Part shown: positions 36,910 to 46,313 of the stretch, one piece after another
How positions within the stretch are numbered: the stretch's first letter is position 1
Layout of the letters: every line of letters begins with the position of its first letter
Source of the DNA: Leucobacter musarum subsp. musarum
Lineage (GTDB): Bacteria > Actinomycetota > Actinomycetes > Actinomycetales > Microbacteriaceae
Assembly: GCF_001273845.1 (NCBI RefSeq)
Contig: NZ_JHBW01000086.1
Location: forward strand, 96,294-160,293
Direction of reading: 5' to 3'
Length of the DNA stretch: 64,000 nucleotides
Made by a program: the position numbers and the translations under genes
Notes under the pieces: model-generated
Database searches by the model: none
Told to the model about the DNA's origin: nothing
What the model saw: the letters and a program-made list of their open reading frames with translations, nothing else

Positions 36910-37812
36910 ATGTCGATCTTCCTGAACAAGGATTCCAAGGTCATCGTCCAGGGCATCACCGGCGGCGAGGGCACCAAGCACACCGCGCGCATGCTCGCGG
37001 CGGGCACCAACATCGTTGGCGGCGTGAACGCGCGCAAGGCGGGCACCACGGTGTCGCACGTCGACGCGCAGGGCAACGCCGTCGAGCTGCCGGTGTTCGC
37101 GACCGTGGCCGAGGCCATCGCTGCGACGGGCGCCGACGTGTCGGTCGCATTCGTGCCGCCGGCCTTCACCAAGGATGCAGCCATCGAGGCCATCGATGCC
37201 CGCATCGGCCTGCTCGTCATCATCACCGAGGGTGTGCCGGTCAAGGACTCGGCCGAGCTGTGGGCGCACGCCCAGGCCACCGGCAATGAAACCCGCATCA
37301 TCGGCCCGAACTGCCCCGGCATCATCACGCCGGGTGAGGCCCTCGCGGGTATCACCCCCGCGACCATCACCGGCAAGGGACCGATCGGCCTCGTGTCGAA
37401 GTCGGGCACGTTGACCTACCAGATGATGTACGAGCTGCGCGATCTAGGTTTCTCGACCGCGATCGGTATCGGCGGCGACCCGGTCATCGGCACGACGCAC
37501 ATCGACGCGCTCGCCGCGTTCGAGGCTGACCCCGAGACCCAGGCCATCGTGATGATCGGTGAGATCGGCGGCGACGCCGAAGAGCGCGCAGCCGAGTTCA
37601 TCAAGGCCAACGTGACGAAGCCTGTCGTCGGCTACGTCGCCGGCTTCACCGCGCCCGAAGGCAAGACGATGGGCCACGCTGGCGCCATCGTCTCGGGTTC
37701 GGCCGGCACCGCTCAGGCGAAGAAGGAAGCCCTCGAGGCCGCCGGCGTCAAGGTCGGCAAGACGCCGACCGAGACCGCCGAACTGCTGCGCCAGGCATTC
37801 GCGGCACTGTAA
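36910..37812 (+). CDS. sucD: Succinyl-CoA ligase subunit alpha
   Basis: The protein has 300 residues. It binds CoA and carries the phosphorylated His in [24 protein letters not shown] is the CoA site, and [12 protein letters not shown] and SKSGTLTYQ are further signatures. A clear hairpin follows. Confidence 0.98.
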   Translation: MSIFLNKDSKVIVQGITGGEGTKHTARMLAAGTNIVGGVNARKAGTTVSHVDAQGNAVELPVFATVAEAIAATGADVSVAFVPPAFTKDAAIEAIDARIGLLVIITEGVPVKDSAELWAHAQATGNETRIIGPNCPGIITPGEALAGITPATITGKGPIGLVSKSGTLTYQMMYELRDLGFSTAIGIGGDPVIGTTHIDALAAFEADPETQAIVMIGEIGGDAEERAAEFIKANVTKPVVGYVAGFTAPEGKTMGHAGAIVSGSAGTAQAKKEALEAAGVKVGKTPTETAELLRQAFAAL

Positions 37813-37827
37813 GCAGCACTCGCCCGT

Positions 37828-37863
37828 CAACGGGCCGGTCACTCTCAGGTGGCCGGCCCGTTG
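37828..37863. terminator. Terminator after sucCD
   Basis: A 15-bp stem with one G-T position and a 6-base loop. Confidence 0.82.
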
Positions 37864-37948
37864 TGCTGTTGCCGGGTGCGTGCTGAGCGCGTTGTGCCGA
37901 CGGCACGCCCGCACGGGAGCGTCTCGGCTCGGCAGAACTCTCGCGGAG

Positions 37949-37954
37949 TAAACT
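37949..37954 (+). promoter_or_regulatory. Leaderless -10 box of the DUF6350 gene
   Basis: TAAACT, 7 bases, ATG at 37962. Confidence 0.6.
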
Positions 37955-37961
37955 TCTGACG

Positions 37962-39776
37962 ATGAGATCCTTGGTGACCGCGGTGATCGCCGCAATCGAA
38001 GCCGCCGCGGTGGCGATCGCCGGGCTCGCCGTCGTCGCGGTTCCTGGGGTGCTGCTCTGGGTCGTGACGTTTGGGCTCTCCGCCGAACCGGCATCGGTCA
38101 CGTCGGCGGTCACCGGAGTGTGGCTGCTCGCGCACTTCGTGCCGCTGCACTTCGCGGTGCCCGCCGAGGCGGCACTCGCGCTGGGGCTCGCCCCTGAAGC
38201 GCTGCAGTTCACGCTCTCCATCGCCCCGCTCGGCATCACCCTCGTCACCGTGCTGCTCGCGCTGCGCTCGGGATGGCGTTTTGCGGCTCGCGGAGGTGTG
38301 GGGGCATTCGGTGCGCTGGGCGGCGCGGCTGGGTTCGGCGGCATCGCGTTCGCGGCGGCGGCGCTCGCCGCACCAATGCTGACCTGGCCGCACGCACTTG
38401 CCGCCGCGGTTCCGGCCGCCGTATTCGGGACGTCCTCGCTCACCGCCTTCGTCGTGCGGGCCGCGATCGACGGGCACGATTGGTGGCACGCGCTGGTGCG
38501 CCAGGCGCAGCGCGGCTTGGAGGCCCTCGGCTGGTCGGGCGCGGCCTCGCTCCCGGCTCGCGGCGCCGAAGCGCTTCGGCTCGCTGCAGCATCGATCGCG
38601 CTGGTGATCGGGCTCGCCGCGGTCGCGTTCTCGATTGCCGTGATCACGAGTTACGCCGATGTCACCGCACTGACGCAAAGTCTGCAGCTCGACCCTCTCG
38701 GTTCGTTCACCGTCTTCATTTCGCAACTGGCGCTGGTGCCGACGGCGATTATCTGGAGCCTGTCTTGGCTTGCCGGGCCCGGGTTCGCGATCGGAGTCGG
38801 CAGCTCGACGACGCCGTTCGAAACGCTCCTCGGCCCGTTGCCGGCGCTGCCGATCTTCGGGGCGATCCCGTCGAGCTGGGGCGCGTTCGGTGGAGTGGCG
38901 CCCGCCATCATCGTGCTCGCCGCGATCGTGCTCGGCGTGCGGTTCGCGAGGCGGCCCGCGCAGCGCCGTTCGAGGTTGACGGTGGTGCTGGCCGCACCGG
39001 TCATCGCGAGCGTCTGCACCGGCCTCGTCGCGGTGGGGCTGGCCTCGGCCGCAGGGGGCGCGATGGGGCCGGATCGCCTGGCCGAGAACGGCCCGCACCC
39101 CTGGGCACTCGGCGGGTTTCTCGCGCTCGAGGTCGGCGCCGGGCTGCTGCTGGGTGTGCTGGCGAGTCGCATGGGTGTGCAGCAGGTGCGCTCCGCGATT
39201 CCCGAGCGCCTCACAGACGCGACGCCGGCGCTCGCGGGGTTGACGCTGGGTCGCCGTCGTCGCACTGAGCCAGTCGAGGCCGATGCCGTTTCGGCACGCC
39301 TGGCCGCTGCAGGTGCCTTCGACGCCCCAGATGCCTTCGAGACGGTGGAGCTCGAGCGGTCGCCCGTCGACGAGGACCATCTCGACGACGAGTATCGGGA
39401 CGATGCGTCCGTCGACACCGGGAACGATGAGACGGCAGCGTTCGAGACCGAGCACAGCGAAAATGCAGCGTTCGAGACGGCTGAGTTCGAGACGGCGCAG
39501 TTCGAGCGAGCAGACTTCGAGACTGCGCAGATCGACGCAGACGACCTCGAGACGGCGTCGAGCGCCTCGATGCCGTCCGAGACACGGCCGGAGTCCGAGC
39601 AGACCTCGCGCGATGCCCATGCAGACCGCAGCAGCGCAGGCCAGGAGCTCAGCGAAGCCGACCTGCTCCGCGCCTACGCCTGGGACGCGGCACCCGAAAC
39701 CACTGACGCATCGTCTGATGCGGAGGACCGCGGCGAGAAGCGCTCCGGTTGGCGTTGGCCGGGCGGCGGGCACTAA
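37962..39776 (+). CDS. DUF6350 family polytopic membrane protein
   Basis: The protein has 604 residues. About 12 membrane helices fill residues 1-415; LVPTAIIWSLSWLAGPGFAIG in the middle is the most recognisable family block (cited in part: SLSWLAGPGFAIG). A cytoplasmic tail of about 190 very acidic residues follows. It includes short repeats on the theme A-x-FET (AAFETE, AAFETA, AEFETA, AQFERA, ADFETA). The location between sucD and purN is conserved in Microbacteriaceae; the role is unproven, although relatives are sometimes labelled cell-division proteins. The tail is the variable part. Confidence 0.82.
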   Translation: MRSLVTAVIAAIEAAAVAIAGLAVVAVPGVLLWVVTFGLSAEPASVTSAVTGVWLLAHFVPLHFAVPAEAALALGLAPEALQFTLSIAPLGITLVTVLLALRSGWRFAARGGVGAFGALGGAAGFGGIAFAAAALAAPMLTWPHALAAAVPAAVFGTSSLTAFVVRAAIDGHDWWHALVRQAQRGLEALGWSGAASLPARGAEALRLAAASIALVIGLAAVAFSIAVITSYADVTALTQSLQLDPLGSFTVFISQLALVPTAIIWSLSWLAGPGFAIGVGSSTTPFETLLGPLPALPIFGAIPSSWGAFGGVAPAIIVLAAIVLGVRFARRPAQRRSRLTVVLAAPVIASVCTGLVAVGLASAAGGAMGPDRLAENGPHPWALGGFLALEVGAGLLLGVLASRMGVQQVRSAIPERLTDATPALAGLTLGRRRRTEPVEADAVSARLAAAGAFDAPDAFETVELERSPVDEDHLDDEYRDDASVDTGNDETAAFETEHSENAAFETAEFETAQFERADFETAQIDADDLETASSASMPSETRPESEQTSRDAHADRSSAGQELSEADLLRAYAWDAAPETTDASSDAEDRGEKRSGWRWPGGGH

Positions 39777-39790
39777 GGTAAGAGGGCAAT

Positions 39791-39873
39791 CCACGGGAGT
39801 CCTGACGCGCAGGGCTGAGAGGGAGCACGCGAGCTCCGACCGTCAACCTGATCTGGTTCATGCCAGCGGAGGA
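39791..39873 (+). promoter_or_regulatory. TPP riboswitch (THI element)
   Basis: The conserved core is present: GCGCAGGGCTGAGAGGG on the 5' side and the GACCGTCAACCTGATCTGG and ATGCCAGCGGAGG parts on the 3' side. The 3' end runs into the GGAAGGAAG ribosome binding region of thiB (ATG at 39886), so ligand binding most likely blocks translation initiation. It should switch off thiamine uptake when thiamine pyrophosphate is plentiful. Confidence 0.96.
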
Positions 39874-39885
39874 AGGAAGCCCTCA

Positions 39886-41001
39886 ATGACGCCTATCCAC
39901 TTTTCCCGTCGCGCTCGACGATCGGCACTGGTCTCGGTGACGGCAGCAGCCGCATTCGGTCTTCTGCTGACGGGGTGCACCACCGGTGCCGCCGATGCAG
40001 CCGATGCGAAGACGGTGACGCTGATCGTGCACGACTCGTTCCCGAACGACGACTTCGCGAAGGCCGCGAGCGCGGCGACCGGCTACGACGTGCAGGTCGT
40101 CTCTGCGGGCGACGGCGGCGAGCTCACGAACAAGCTCGTGCTCACGAAAGGCGCCCCCGTCGCCGATGCGTTCTTCGGCGTCGACAACATTTTCGCGTCG
40201 AGGCTCGTCGATAACGGGGTGGTGACGACGTACGTGCCCGAGGCGCTTCCGAAGAGTGCACTGCAGTACGCGGTAGAAGCTGAGGGGCCGAGCGCGCTCG
40301 GCAACGAGTACGTCGAGCGCACCGGCATGATCCCGGTCGATCACGGTTCCACCTGCATCAACATCGACACCGCTTGGTTCGCCGAGCACGGCGTCGCCGA
40401 GCCGCAGACCTACGCCGATCTGGCGAAGCCTGCCTACCGTGACCTCACGGCGCTGCTCGACCCGACCGCGTCGTCGACCGGCGGTTCGTTCCTCGTCGGC
40501 ACGGTGTCGGAGTTCGGCGAAGACGGATTCGCAGACTACTGGCAGCAGCTCATCGACAACGGCGCCCGCATCGAGCAGGGCTGGAGCGACGCCTATTATG
40601 GCCAGTTCACGCAGGGCGGTGAAGATGGCACGCGTCCGATCGTGCTGTCGTACGCGTCTTCGCCGGCGTTCACCGTGAATGACGCGGGCACCGCATCGAG
40701 CACCGCCGCGCTGCTTGACACCTGCACGCAGCAGGTCGAGTACGCGGGGGTGCTGCAGGGGGCCGCCAATGAGGGCGGAGCAGAGGCCGTCGTCGACTAC
40801 CTCGTCTCGCCCGAGTTCCAGCAGACCATTCCTGAAGCGATGTACATGGTGCCCGTCGACAGCTCGGTGGGACTCCCCGAAGCATGGGCGAAGTTCGCTC
40901 CCGAGCCCGCTGCCGACCAGACGCACGATCTCACTTCTGCGCAGATCGAGGCCGGGCGCGAGGGGTGGCTGAAGACCCTGGGCGACCAGATCGGACTCTG
41001 A
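39886..41001 (+). CDS. thiB: Thiamine ABC transporter substrate-binding lipoprotein
   Basis: The protein has 371 residues. A lipoprotein signal ends at C31 (LLLTGC). The family pattern of thiamine/iron-type binding proteins follows: VTLIVHDSFPND, DAFFGVDN, MIPVDHGSTCINID and YYGQFTQGG. The riboswitch in front confirms the vitamin link. The longer reading upstream would run through the riboswitch and is rejected. Confidence 0.95.
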   Translation: MTPIHFSRRARRSALVSVTAAAAFGLLLTGCTTGAADAADAKTVTLIVHDSFPNDDFAKAASAATGYDVQVVSAGDGGELTNKLVLTKGAPVADAFFGVDNIFASRLVDNGVVTTYVPEALPKSALQYAVEAEGPSALGNEYVERTGMIPVDHGSTCINIDTAWFAEHGVAEPQTYADLAKPAYRDLTALLDPTASSTGGSFLVGTVSEFGEDGFADYWQQLIDNGARIEQGWSDAYYGQFTQGGEDGTRPIVLSYASSPAFTVNDAGTASSTAALLDTCTQQVEYAGVLQGAANEGGAEAVVDYLVSPEFQQTIPEAMYMVPVDSSVGLPEAWAKFAPEPAADQTHDLTSAQIEAGREGWLKTLGDQIGL

Positions 41002-41083
41002 CATTCTGCGACGCGGGGGAGGCGCGACGTCACGGGCGAGCACCAGCCCGTGGGGCGTAGCGGCGTGGACGGCGGCGACGGCC

Positions 41084-42703
41084 GTGCCTCTCGCCTTCCT
41101 CGCGCTCTTCTTCCTGTGGCCCGTGGTTTCGCTCATCGCGACGGGGTTCGTCGATGACGGTGCGTTCGACTTCAGCGGCATCCCCGAGGTGTTCGGCGCG
41201 ACGCGCACCTGGCGGGTTATCGGTCAAACTCTCGCTCAGGCCGGCGTTGCGACCCTCATCTCGCTCGCGCTGGGTGTGCCCGCGGCGTACGTGCTCTACC
41301 GCCTCGACTTTCCGGGGCAGGCCCTGCTGCGGGGGTTTCTCACCGTTCCGTTCGTGCTGCCGTCGGTGGTGGTGGGCGTCGCGTTCTCCGCGCTGCTCGG
41401 CGCGGGCGGCCCGCTCGCGGGGTGGGGCCTTGACCGGAGCTTCGCCGCGGTCGTGCTCGCCCTTGCGTTTCCGAACGTGGGAGTGGTGGCGCGCACCGTG
41501 GGCGGATTCTGGGCGAGGCTCGACGACACCTCCGAGCAGGCGGCGCGGGTGCTCGGTGCTTCACGAGTGCGCGCCTGGAGCCTCGTCACACTGCCCGCGC
41601 TCGGGCCCGCGCTCGCCTCCGCGGCGTCGCTCGTTTTCCTGTTCTGCTCCACGTCGTTCGGCATCGTGCTCATTCTCGGCGGCTCGGCGTTCGCGAACGT
41701 GGAGACGGAGATCTACCGACTCACGGTGCAGTACCTCGACCTTCGGGGCGCCGCCGTGCTGTCGATCGCGCAGTTCGCGATCGTCGGGTTCGCGCTCGTG
41801 GTGTCGTCGCGACTGCGCAGAGCGGGCGAACGAGCCGTGCAGTTGCGTGAGGATCGCGTGCACGGGGCGCGCCCCCGTCGCGTCGACATCCCGGTGCTGG
41901 TGGTGTTCGGAGCGACGATCACGCTGCTGCACGCGCTGCCGCTCATCACCCTGCTCTCGCGGTCGCTGCGGGATCGCGACGGTGCGTGGACGCTGGCAAA
42001 CTACGCGGCCCTCGTCGTGCCTCCCGAGGGTCTGCCGATCGACGGCTCGGTGCTCACTGCGATCCTCGCGTCACTCCGCATCGCGGTGGTGGCGGCGCTC
42101 CTCGCAATGGTGCTCGGGGCCCTGCTCGCGCTCGTGCTGTCGCGCCGGCCCCGATCCCGAACCCTGCGCCGCGGCATCGACCTGTTCGACGGCCTGGTCA
42201 TGCTGCCTCTCGGAGTGTCGGCGGTGACCCTCGGATTCGGGCTGCTGCTCACGATGCATCGGCCGCTCGGCATCGGGTTGGATCTGCGCACCTCGACCGC
42301 ACTCATTCCGATCGCGCAGGCGTTGGTCGCACTGCCGCTCGTGGTGCGCACCCTGCTGCCCGTGCTGCGGAGCATCGCCCCCGAGCTGCGCGACGCCGCC
42401 GCCTCGCTCGGGGCGGGGCCGTTCGCGATGCTGCGGGCGATCGATGTGCCGCTGCTCGGGCGATCGACGGGGCTCGCGCTCGGCTTCGCCTTTGCGGCCT
42501 CGCTCGGCGAGTTCGGTGCCACGTCGTTTTTGGTGCGGCCGGGGGAGCAGACGCTGCCGGTCGCGGTGGCGGCCCTCATCGGCCACCAGGCACCGGGAAG
42601 TTACGGCGCGGGGCTCGCCGGGGCGGTGGTGCTTGGCGTACTCACTGCGGGCGTCATGCTGCTGGCGGAGCGCTGGCGCACTGACGGGAATCGGGAGTTC
42701 TGA
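41084..42703 (+). CDS. thiP: Thiamine ABC transporter permease (fused double domain)
   Basis: The protein has 539 residues from the GTG at 41084. Two homologous permease halves of about six helices each carry EAA-type loops (EQAARVLGASRVRAWSLVTLP, shown in part as AARVLGASRVRAW, and LRDAAASLGAGPFAMLRAID). The coding frame clearly continues upstream: 41006-41083 reads RRGGGATSRASTSPWGVA and lacks any ATG, GTG or TTG. Initiation at ATT 41003 or CTG 41006, a base or more after the thiB stop, is therefore possible. No thiQ ATPase gene follows. Confidence 0.92.
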   Translation: MPLAFLALFFLWPVVSLIATGFVDDGAFDFSGIPEVFGATRTWRVIGQTLAQAGVATLISLALGVPAAYVLYRLDFPGQALLRGFLTVPFVLPSVVVGVAFSALLGAGGPLAGWGLDRSFAAVVLALAFPNVGVVARTVGGFWARLDDTSEQAARVLGASRVRAWSLVTLPALGPALASAASLVFLFCSTSFGIVLILGGSAFANVETEIYRLTVQYLDLRGAAVLSIAQFAIVGFALVVSSRLRRAGERAVQLREDRVHGARPRRVDIPVLVVFGATITLLHALPLITLLSRSLRDRDGAWTLANYAALVVPPEGLPIDGSVLTAILASLRIAVVAALLAMVLGALLALVLSRRPRSRTLRRGIDLFDGLVMLPLGVSAVTLGFGLLLTMHRPLGIGLDLRTSTALIPIAQALVALPLVVRTLLPVLRSIAPELRDAAASLGAGPFAMLRAIDVPLLGRSTGLALGFAFAASLGEFGATSFLVRPGEQTLPVAVAALIGHQAPGSYGAGLAGAVVLGVLTAGVMLLAERWRTDGNREF

Positions 42704-43239
42704 TGCAGACATCTGAGGTGGAATGGGACGTGCTGATCATCGACGGCCGCTCGGGGTCGGGCAAGACTCAGCTGGCCTCGGCCGTGCAGCAGCGATGCGC
42801 CGCGGCGGGCCGACCGGCCGAGCTGCTGCATGTCGAAGAGCTGTACCCCGGGTGGGACGGGTTGGGTGCCGGATCGCTCGGCCTCGCACGGGCACTGCGT
42901 GAAGGCGGGTTCGCGGCTTATGACTGGATCGCGGAGCGCTTCGGCGCGTGGACGCCGTTGATGCCCCGCCTGCCGCTCATCATCGAGGGGTGCGGAGCAC
43001 TGACGGCCGAGAACGTGGTGGCGGCGCGCGAGTGGGGCGCGCGGGCCTCGGGTGAGGATCGGGAGCCCCGCGTGCACAGCATCTGGCTCGAGTGCGCGAC
43101 CGCAGAGCGCAAGGCGCGGGCGCTCGCCCGAGACGGGGACACGTATGCACCCCACTGGGAGCGCTGGGCTGCTCAGGAGGACGCGCACTACGCCGCGCAC
43201 CAGCCCTGGCTCATCGCGGACGAGGTTCGGGAATGCTGA
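42703..43239 (+). CDS. P-loop nucleotide-binding protein in the thiamine operon
   Basis: The protein has 178 residues. The ATG shares one base with the thiP stop (TGATG), so translation is coupled. The Walker A motif is DGRSGSGKTQL (about 14-24), as in uridine-kinase-like proteins; LLHVEELYPGWDG and IIEGCGALT would be the acceptor site and Walker B-like strand. There is no ABC signature (LSGGQ), so it is not the transporter ATPase. It may be a small-molecule kinase; the substrate is unknown. Confidence 0.8.
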   Translation: MQTSEVEWDVLIIDGRSGSGKTQLASAVQQRCAAAGRPAELLHVEELYPGWDGLGAGSLGLARALREGGFAAYDWIAERFGAWTPLMPRLPLIIEGCGALTAENVVAAREWGARASGEDREPRVHSIWLECATAERKARALARDGDTYAPHWERWAAQEDAHYAAHQPWLIADEVREC

Positions 43240-43278
43240 GACGCAGTGGCGGCGAAATCAGCTGCTCCGCGCGTCGCG

Positions 43279-43284
43279 TAGACT
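43279..43284 (+). promoter_or_regulatory. Leaderless -10 box of purN
   Basis: TAGACT, 6 bases, GTG at 43291. Confidence 0.65.
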
Positions 43285-43290
43285 GATCCG

Positions 43291-43896
43291 GTGCTGAAAA
43301 TCGCGGTTCTCATCTCCGGTGGCGGCAGCAACCTCAAAGCGCTGATCGACGCAACCGCCGACCCCGAGTTTCCGGCACGCATCGTCTGCGTCGGTTCCGA
43401 CACCGAAGCGGCGGGCCTCGAGTACGCGCGAACCGCGGGCATCCCGACCTTCATCGTGCGCCCGCGCGACTCCGGCACTCGCGAGGAATGGGGTCAGGTA
43501 CTCGCCGCCGCCATCCAGGAGCACGGCGTCGGCAGCGGCCCCGACGCCGGCCTCGTCGTCAGCGCCGGGCTCATGCGCATTCTGCCGCCCGGCTTCGTGC
43601 GCGAGTTCAGCCCGCGACTCATCAACACGCACCCGGCGCTGCTCCCGGCCTTCCCCGGCGCCCACGCCGTGCGTGACGCGCTCGCCGCCGGCGCCGAGCG
43701 CACCGGCGTCACCGTGCACGTCATTGACGAGGGCGTCGACACCGGCCCCGTACTGCGTCAGGCCGCCGTCGACGTGCAGCCCGGAGAAACCGAAGACGAA
43801 CTGCACGAACGCATCAAGCAGCTCGAACGCCCGCTGCTCGTGCAGACTGTGCGCGATATCGCACTCGGGCAGCTCACCTTGCCGCGGGCCGGGTGA
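43291..43896 (+). CDS. purN: Phosphoribosylglycinamide formyltransferase
   Basis: The protein has 201 residues with a GTG start. It transfers a formyl group from 10-formyl-THF to GAR in purine synthesis. VLISGGGSNLKALIDA opens the fold. The catalytic Asn-His-Asp are in INTHPALLPAFPG and VHVIDEGVDTGPVL. purH follows after 81 bases. Confidence 0.96.
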   Translation: MLKIAVLISGGGSNLKALIDATADPEFPARIVCVGSDTEAAGLEYARTAGIPTFIVRPRDSGTREEWGQVLAAAIQEHGVGSGPDAGLVVSAGLMRILPPGFVREFSPRLINTHPALLPAFPGAHAVRDALAAGAERTGVTVHVIDEGVDTGPVLRQAAVDVQPGETEDELHERIKQLERPLLVQTVRDIALGQLTLPRAG

Positions 43897-43977
43897 TCCC
43901 GCACCGCCGCGGGTGACCCAGCGACCCCTCACACCCTTTCCGAAGCCAGCGAACACGAACCCGAGGAGCCCTTCCGC

Positions 43978-45636
43978 ATGGCAGTTCAGAGCCACGATCC
44001 GAGCCTGTACGAACACCGCGACCAGATTCCCGTGCGCCGCGCGCTCATCTCCGTGAGCGACAAGTCCCGCCTGCTCGACCTCGCCGCTGCGCTCGCCGCA
44101 GCCGGTGTCGAGATCGTCTCGACCGGCTCGACGGCCTCGACGATTCGCGACGCCGGCCACGCGGTGACCGACGTCGCCGACGTCACGGGGTTCGCCGAGG
44201 CACTCGACGGACGCGTGAAGACGCTGCACCCCGCCGTGCACTCCGGCCTGCTCGCCGACTTGCGCCTCGCTGACCACCGCGCACAGCTCGAGACGCTCGG
44301 CTTCGCCGCATTCGAGCTCGTCGTCGTGAATCTGTACCCGTTCGAAGAGACGGTCGCCTCGGGCAAGCCCGCCGCCGACGTCATCGAGAACGTCGACATC
44401 GGCGGCCCCGCAATGGTGCGCGCGAGCGCGAAGAACCACGCGAACGCGGCCATCGTGGTCTCGCCGGCGCGCTACGACGAGATAATTGCCGCGGTACAGG
44501 CCGGCGGCACGACGCTCGCGCAGCGCCGCTCACTCGCGACCGAGGCGTTCGTGCACACCGCGCAGTACGACGCGGCCGTCGCGAACTGGTTCCTCGAGCA
44601 GGAGGACGCCGAATGGGGCGCTGCCGAAACGCTCGAGGCACCGTCTGACGAGGCATCGATCGACAGCATCTTCGCGACGACCGAGGGCTACGTCGGATAC
44701 GAGGTCTTCGGACTGCGCGAGTCGGTGCTGCGTTACGGCGAGAACAGCCACCAGCGCGGCGCACTGTTCACCGAGAACGAGGGCGCAGGCATTGCGCAGG
44801 CGACCCAACTGCACGGCAAAGAGATGTCGTACAACAATTACGTCGACGCCGATGCAGCGCTGCGCGCCGCGTTCGATCACGAGCGCCCGGCCGTTGCCAT
44901 CATCAAGCACGCGAACCCGTGCGGCATCGCCGTCGCGCCCGAGGGTGCTGCTGATCCGATCGCCGCGGCGCACGAGCTCGCTCACGCCTGCGACCCCGTG
45001 TCGGCGTTCGGCGGCGTGATCGCCGCGAACCGCGTCGTCACCCGGGCCATGGCTGAGACGGTCTCCGAGATCTTCACCGAGGTCATCGTCGCCCCCGGCT
45101 TCGAGCCCGAGGCGCTCGCGATCCTCACCCAGAAGAAGAATGTGCGTCTGCTCGTGCTGCCCGCCGACTACACCCCGAATCCGGTCGAACTGCGGCAGGT
45201 GTCGGGCGGCTTCCTGCTGCAAGATGCCGATCACGCCTTCGCGCCGGCGGCCGAGTGGGAGCTCGCCACCGGGCAGCCCGCGGACGCCGACACCCTCGCC
45301 GATCTCGAGTTCGCGTGGCGCGCGAGCCGCGCGGTGAAGTCGAACGCCATCCTGCTCGCCTCGGGCGGCGCCTCGGTCGGTGTCGGCATGGGCCAGGTCA
45401 ATCGCATTGACTCGTGCCGCCTCGCGGTGGAGCGCGCCGGCGATCGTGCGCGCGGGTCGGTCGCGGCATCTGACGCGTTCTTCCCGTTCGCGGACGGACT
45501 GCAGGTGCTGCTCGACGCCGGTGTGCGCGCCGTCGTGCAGCCGGGCGGCTCCGTGCGCGACCCCGAGGTCATTGCAGCTGCCGAGGCGGCCGGTGTCACG
45601 ATGTACTTCACCGGAGAGCGTCACTTCTTCCACTAG
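43978..45636 (+). CDS. purH: Bifunctional AICAR transformylase / IMP cyclohydrolase
   Basis: The protein has 552 residues. It catalyses the last two steps to IMP. The N-terminal cyclohydrolase domain has [24 protein letters not shown] and [15 protein letters not shown]. The transformylase domain shows [23 protein letters not shown] and the late [11 protein letters not shown]. The start precedes about 18 extra residues of variable sequence, which is normal in the group. Confidence 0.97.
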   Translation: MAVQSHDPSLYEHRDQIPVRRALISVSDKSRLLDLAAALAAAGVEIVSTGSTASTIRDAGHAVTDVADVTGFAEALDGRVKTLHPAVHSGLLADLRLADHRAQLETLGFAAFELVVVNLYPFEETVASGKPAADVIENVDIGGPAMVRASAKNHANAAIVVSPARYDEIIAAVQAGGTTLAQRRSLATEAFVHTAQYDAAVANWFLEQEDAEWGAAETLEAPSDEASIDSIFATTEGYVGYEVFGLRESVLRYGENSHQRGALFTENEGAGIAQATQLHGKEMSYNNYVDADAALRAAFDHERPAVAIIKHANPCGIAVAPEGAADPIAAAHELAHACDPVSAFGGVIAANRVVTRAMAETVSEIFTEVIVAPGFEPEALAILTQKKNVRLLVLPADYTPNPVELRQVSGGFLLQDADHAFAPAAEWELATGQPADADTLADLEFAWRASRAVKSNAILLASGGASVGVGMGQVNRIDSCRLAVERAGDRARGSVAASDAFFPFADGLQVLLDAGVRAVVQPGGSVRDPEVIAAAEAAGVTMYFTGERHFFH

Positions 45637-45738
45637 GCTGGGGCCTTCTCGCGGAATGGTCGCTGATCTGCAATTTTACTGGTGATTCATCAGTTGTGAG
45701 CAAGCCTCGCCTACGTTGCGCGGCGGGGTGCGGGCCGT

Positions 45739-45744
45739 CAGAAT
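45739..45744 (+). promoter_or_regulatory. Leaderless -10 box of the small membrane protein gene
   Basis: CAGAAT, 6 bases, GTG at 45751. The gap from purH (45637-45750) is AT-richer than its surroundings and has an imperfect palindrome at 45678-45694. Confidence 0.5.
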
Positions 45745-45750
45745 CAAGAC

Positions 45751-46104
45751 GTGGAAATCGTCAAGGGAATTCTGATCGTCTTGCACCTCGTCGCCTTCGG
45801 CGCTGTCTTCGGCAGCACGCTGGCGCAGCTCTCAGCAGTCAAAGAAGCGCGCGCCCGCATCACGCCGGGCATTCTGCACGGTGCCTGGTTGCTGCTTGCA
45901 ACCGGCCTGCTGCTCGTGGGCATGGTCTACGCGACCGGTGGCCAGCCGAACAACGCGAAGATCGGCGTAAAGCTGGTCGTGCTGCTCGTGCTCATCGCCG
46001 TCGTGCTCATCGGCCGGAAGAAGCAGCCCACCTCGGCGGGCATGCTCGGCGCGATCGCCGGCCTCTCGCTTGTCAACGTGGCGCTGGCGGTGCTCTGGCA
46101 CTGA
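45751..46104 (+). CDS. Small four-helix membrane protein, unknown function
   Basis: The protein has 117 residues with a GTG start and four predicted membrane helices (about 4-26, 44-62, 72-90 and 97-115). ILHGAWLLLATGLLLVGMVYA and the polar loop TGGQPNNAKIG are the most distinctive parts. I do not recognise the family; conserved actinobacterial proteins of this size and shape are common. A hairpin follows the stop. Confidence 0.75.
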   Translation: MEIVKGILIVLHLVAFGAVFGSTLAQLSAVKEARARITPGILHGAWLLLATGLLLVGMVYATGGQPNNAKIGVKLVVLLVLIAVVLIGRKKQPTSAGMLGAIAGLSLVNVALAVLWH

Positions 46105-46120
46105 GCCGCGGCTGAACGCG

Positions 46121-46156
46121 AACGATCTCCTCGGAGCAAGCTCCGGGGGGATCGTT
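46121..46156. terminator. Hairpin terminator
   Basis: A 17-bp stem with two G-T positions and a very short loop, 16 bases after the stop. Confidence 0.65.
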
Positions 46157-46210
46157 GCGTGTGAGCGGGTTCGGGCGGGCGCACGATCCGCCCCGCCCCG
46201 CCCCGCCCAT

Positions 46211-46287
46211 TGCGGATCGGGGTAACTTCGGACCAGTGCGGACGCGGAAATGCATCGTTGCACCGGTCCGAAGTTACCCCGATCGCA
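46211..46287. repeat. REP-like palindrome, copy 1
   Basis: Arms of 28 and 27 bases (46211-46238 and 46261-46287) around a 22-base loop, with one bulge and one A-C mismatch. The core GGGGTAACTTCGGACC is shared with copies at 46661 and 62816. The loop differs from the other two copies, so this is the most diverged. Confidence 0.85.
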
Positions 46288-46313
46288 GATGGGACGGTGA
46301 GGACGAGGCTGCG

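Noticed and set aside
35740..37269. Long minus-strand frame opposite sucCD
   Set aside because: sucC and sucD are certain; the frame is a codon-bias artefact.
37845..39794. 649-codon open frame opposite the DUF6350 gene
   Set aside because: Composition is Arg/Gly/Ala-rich antisense; the plus-strand frame has membrane helices, a promoter box and conserved context.
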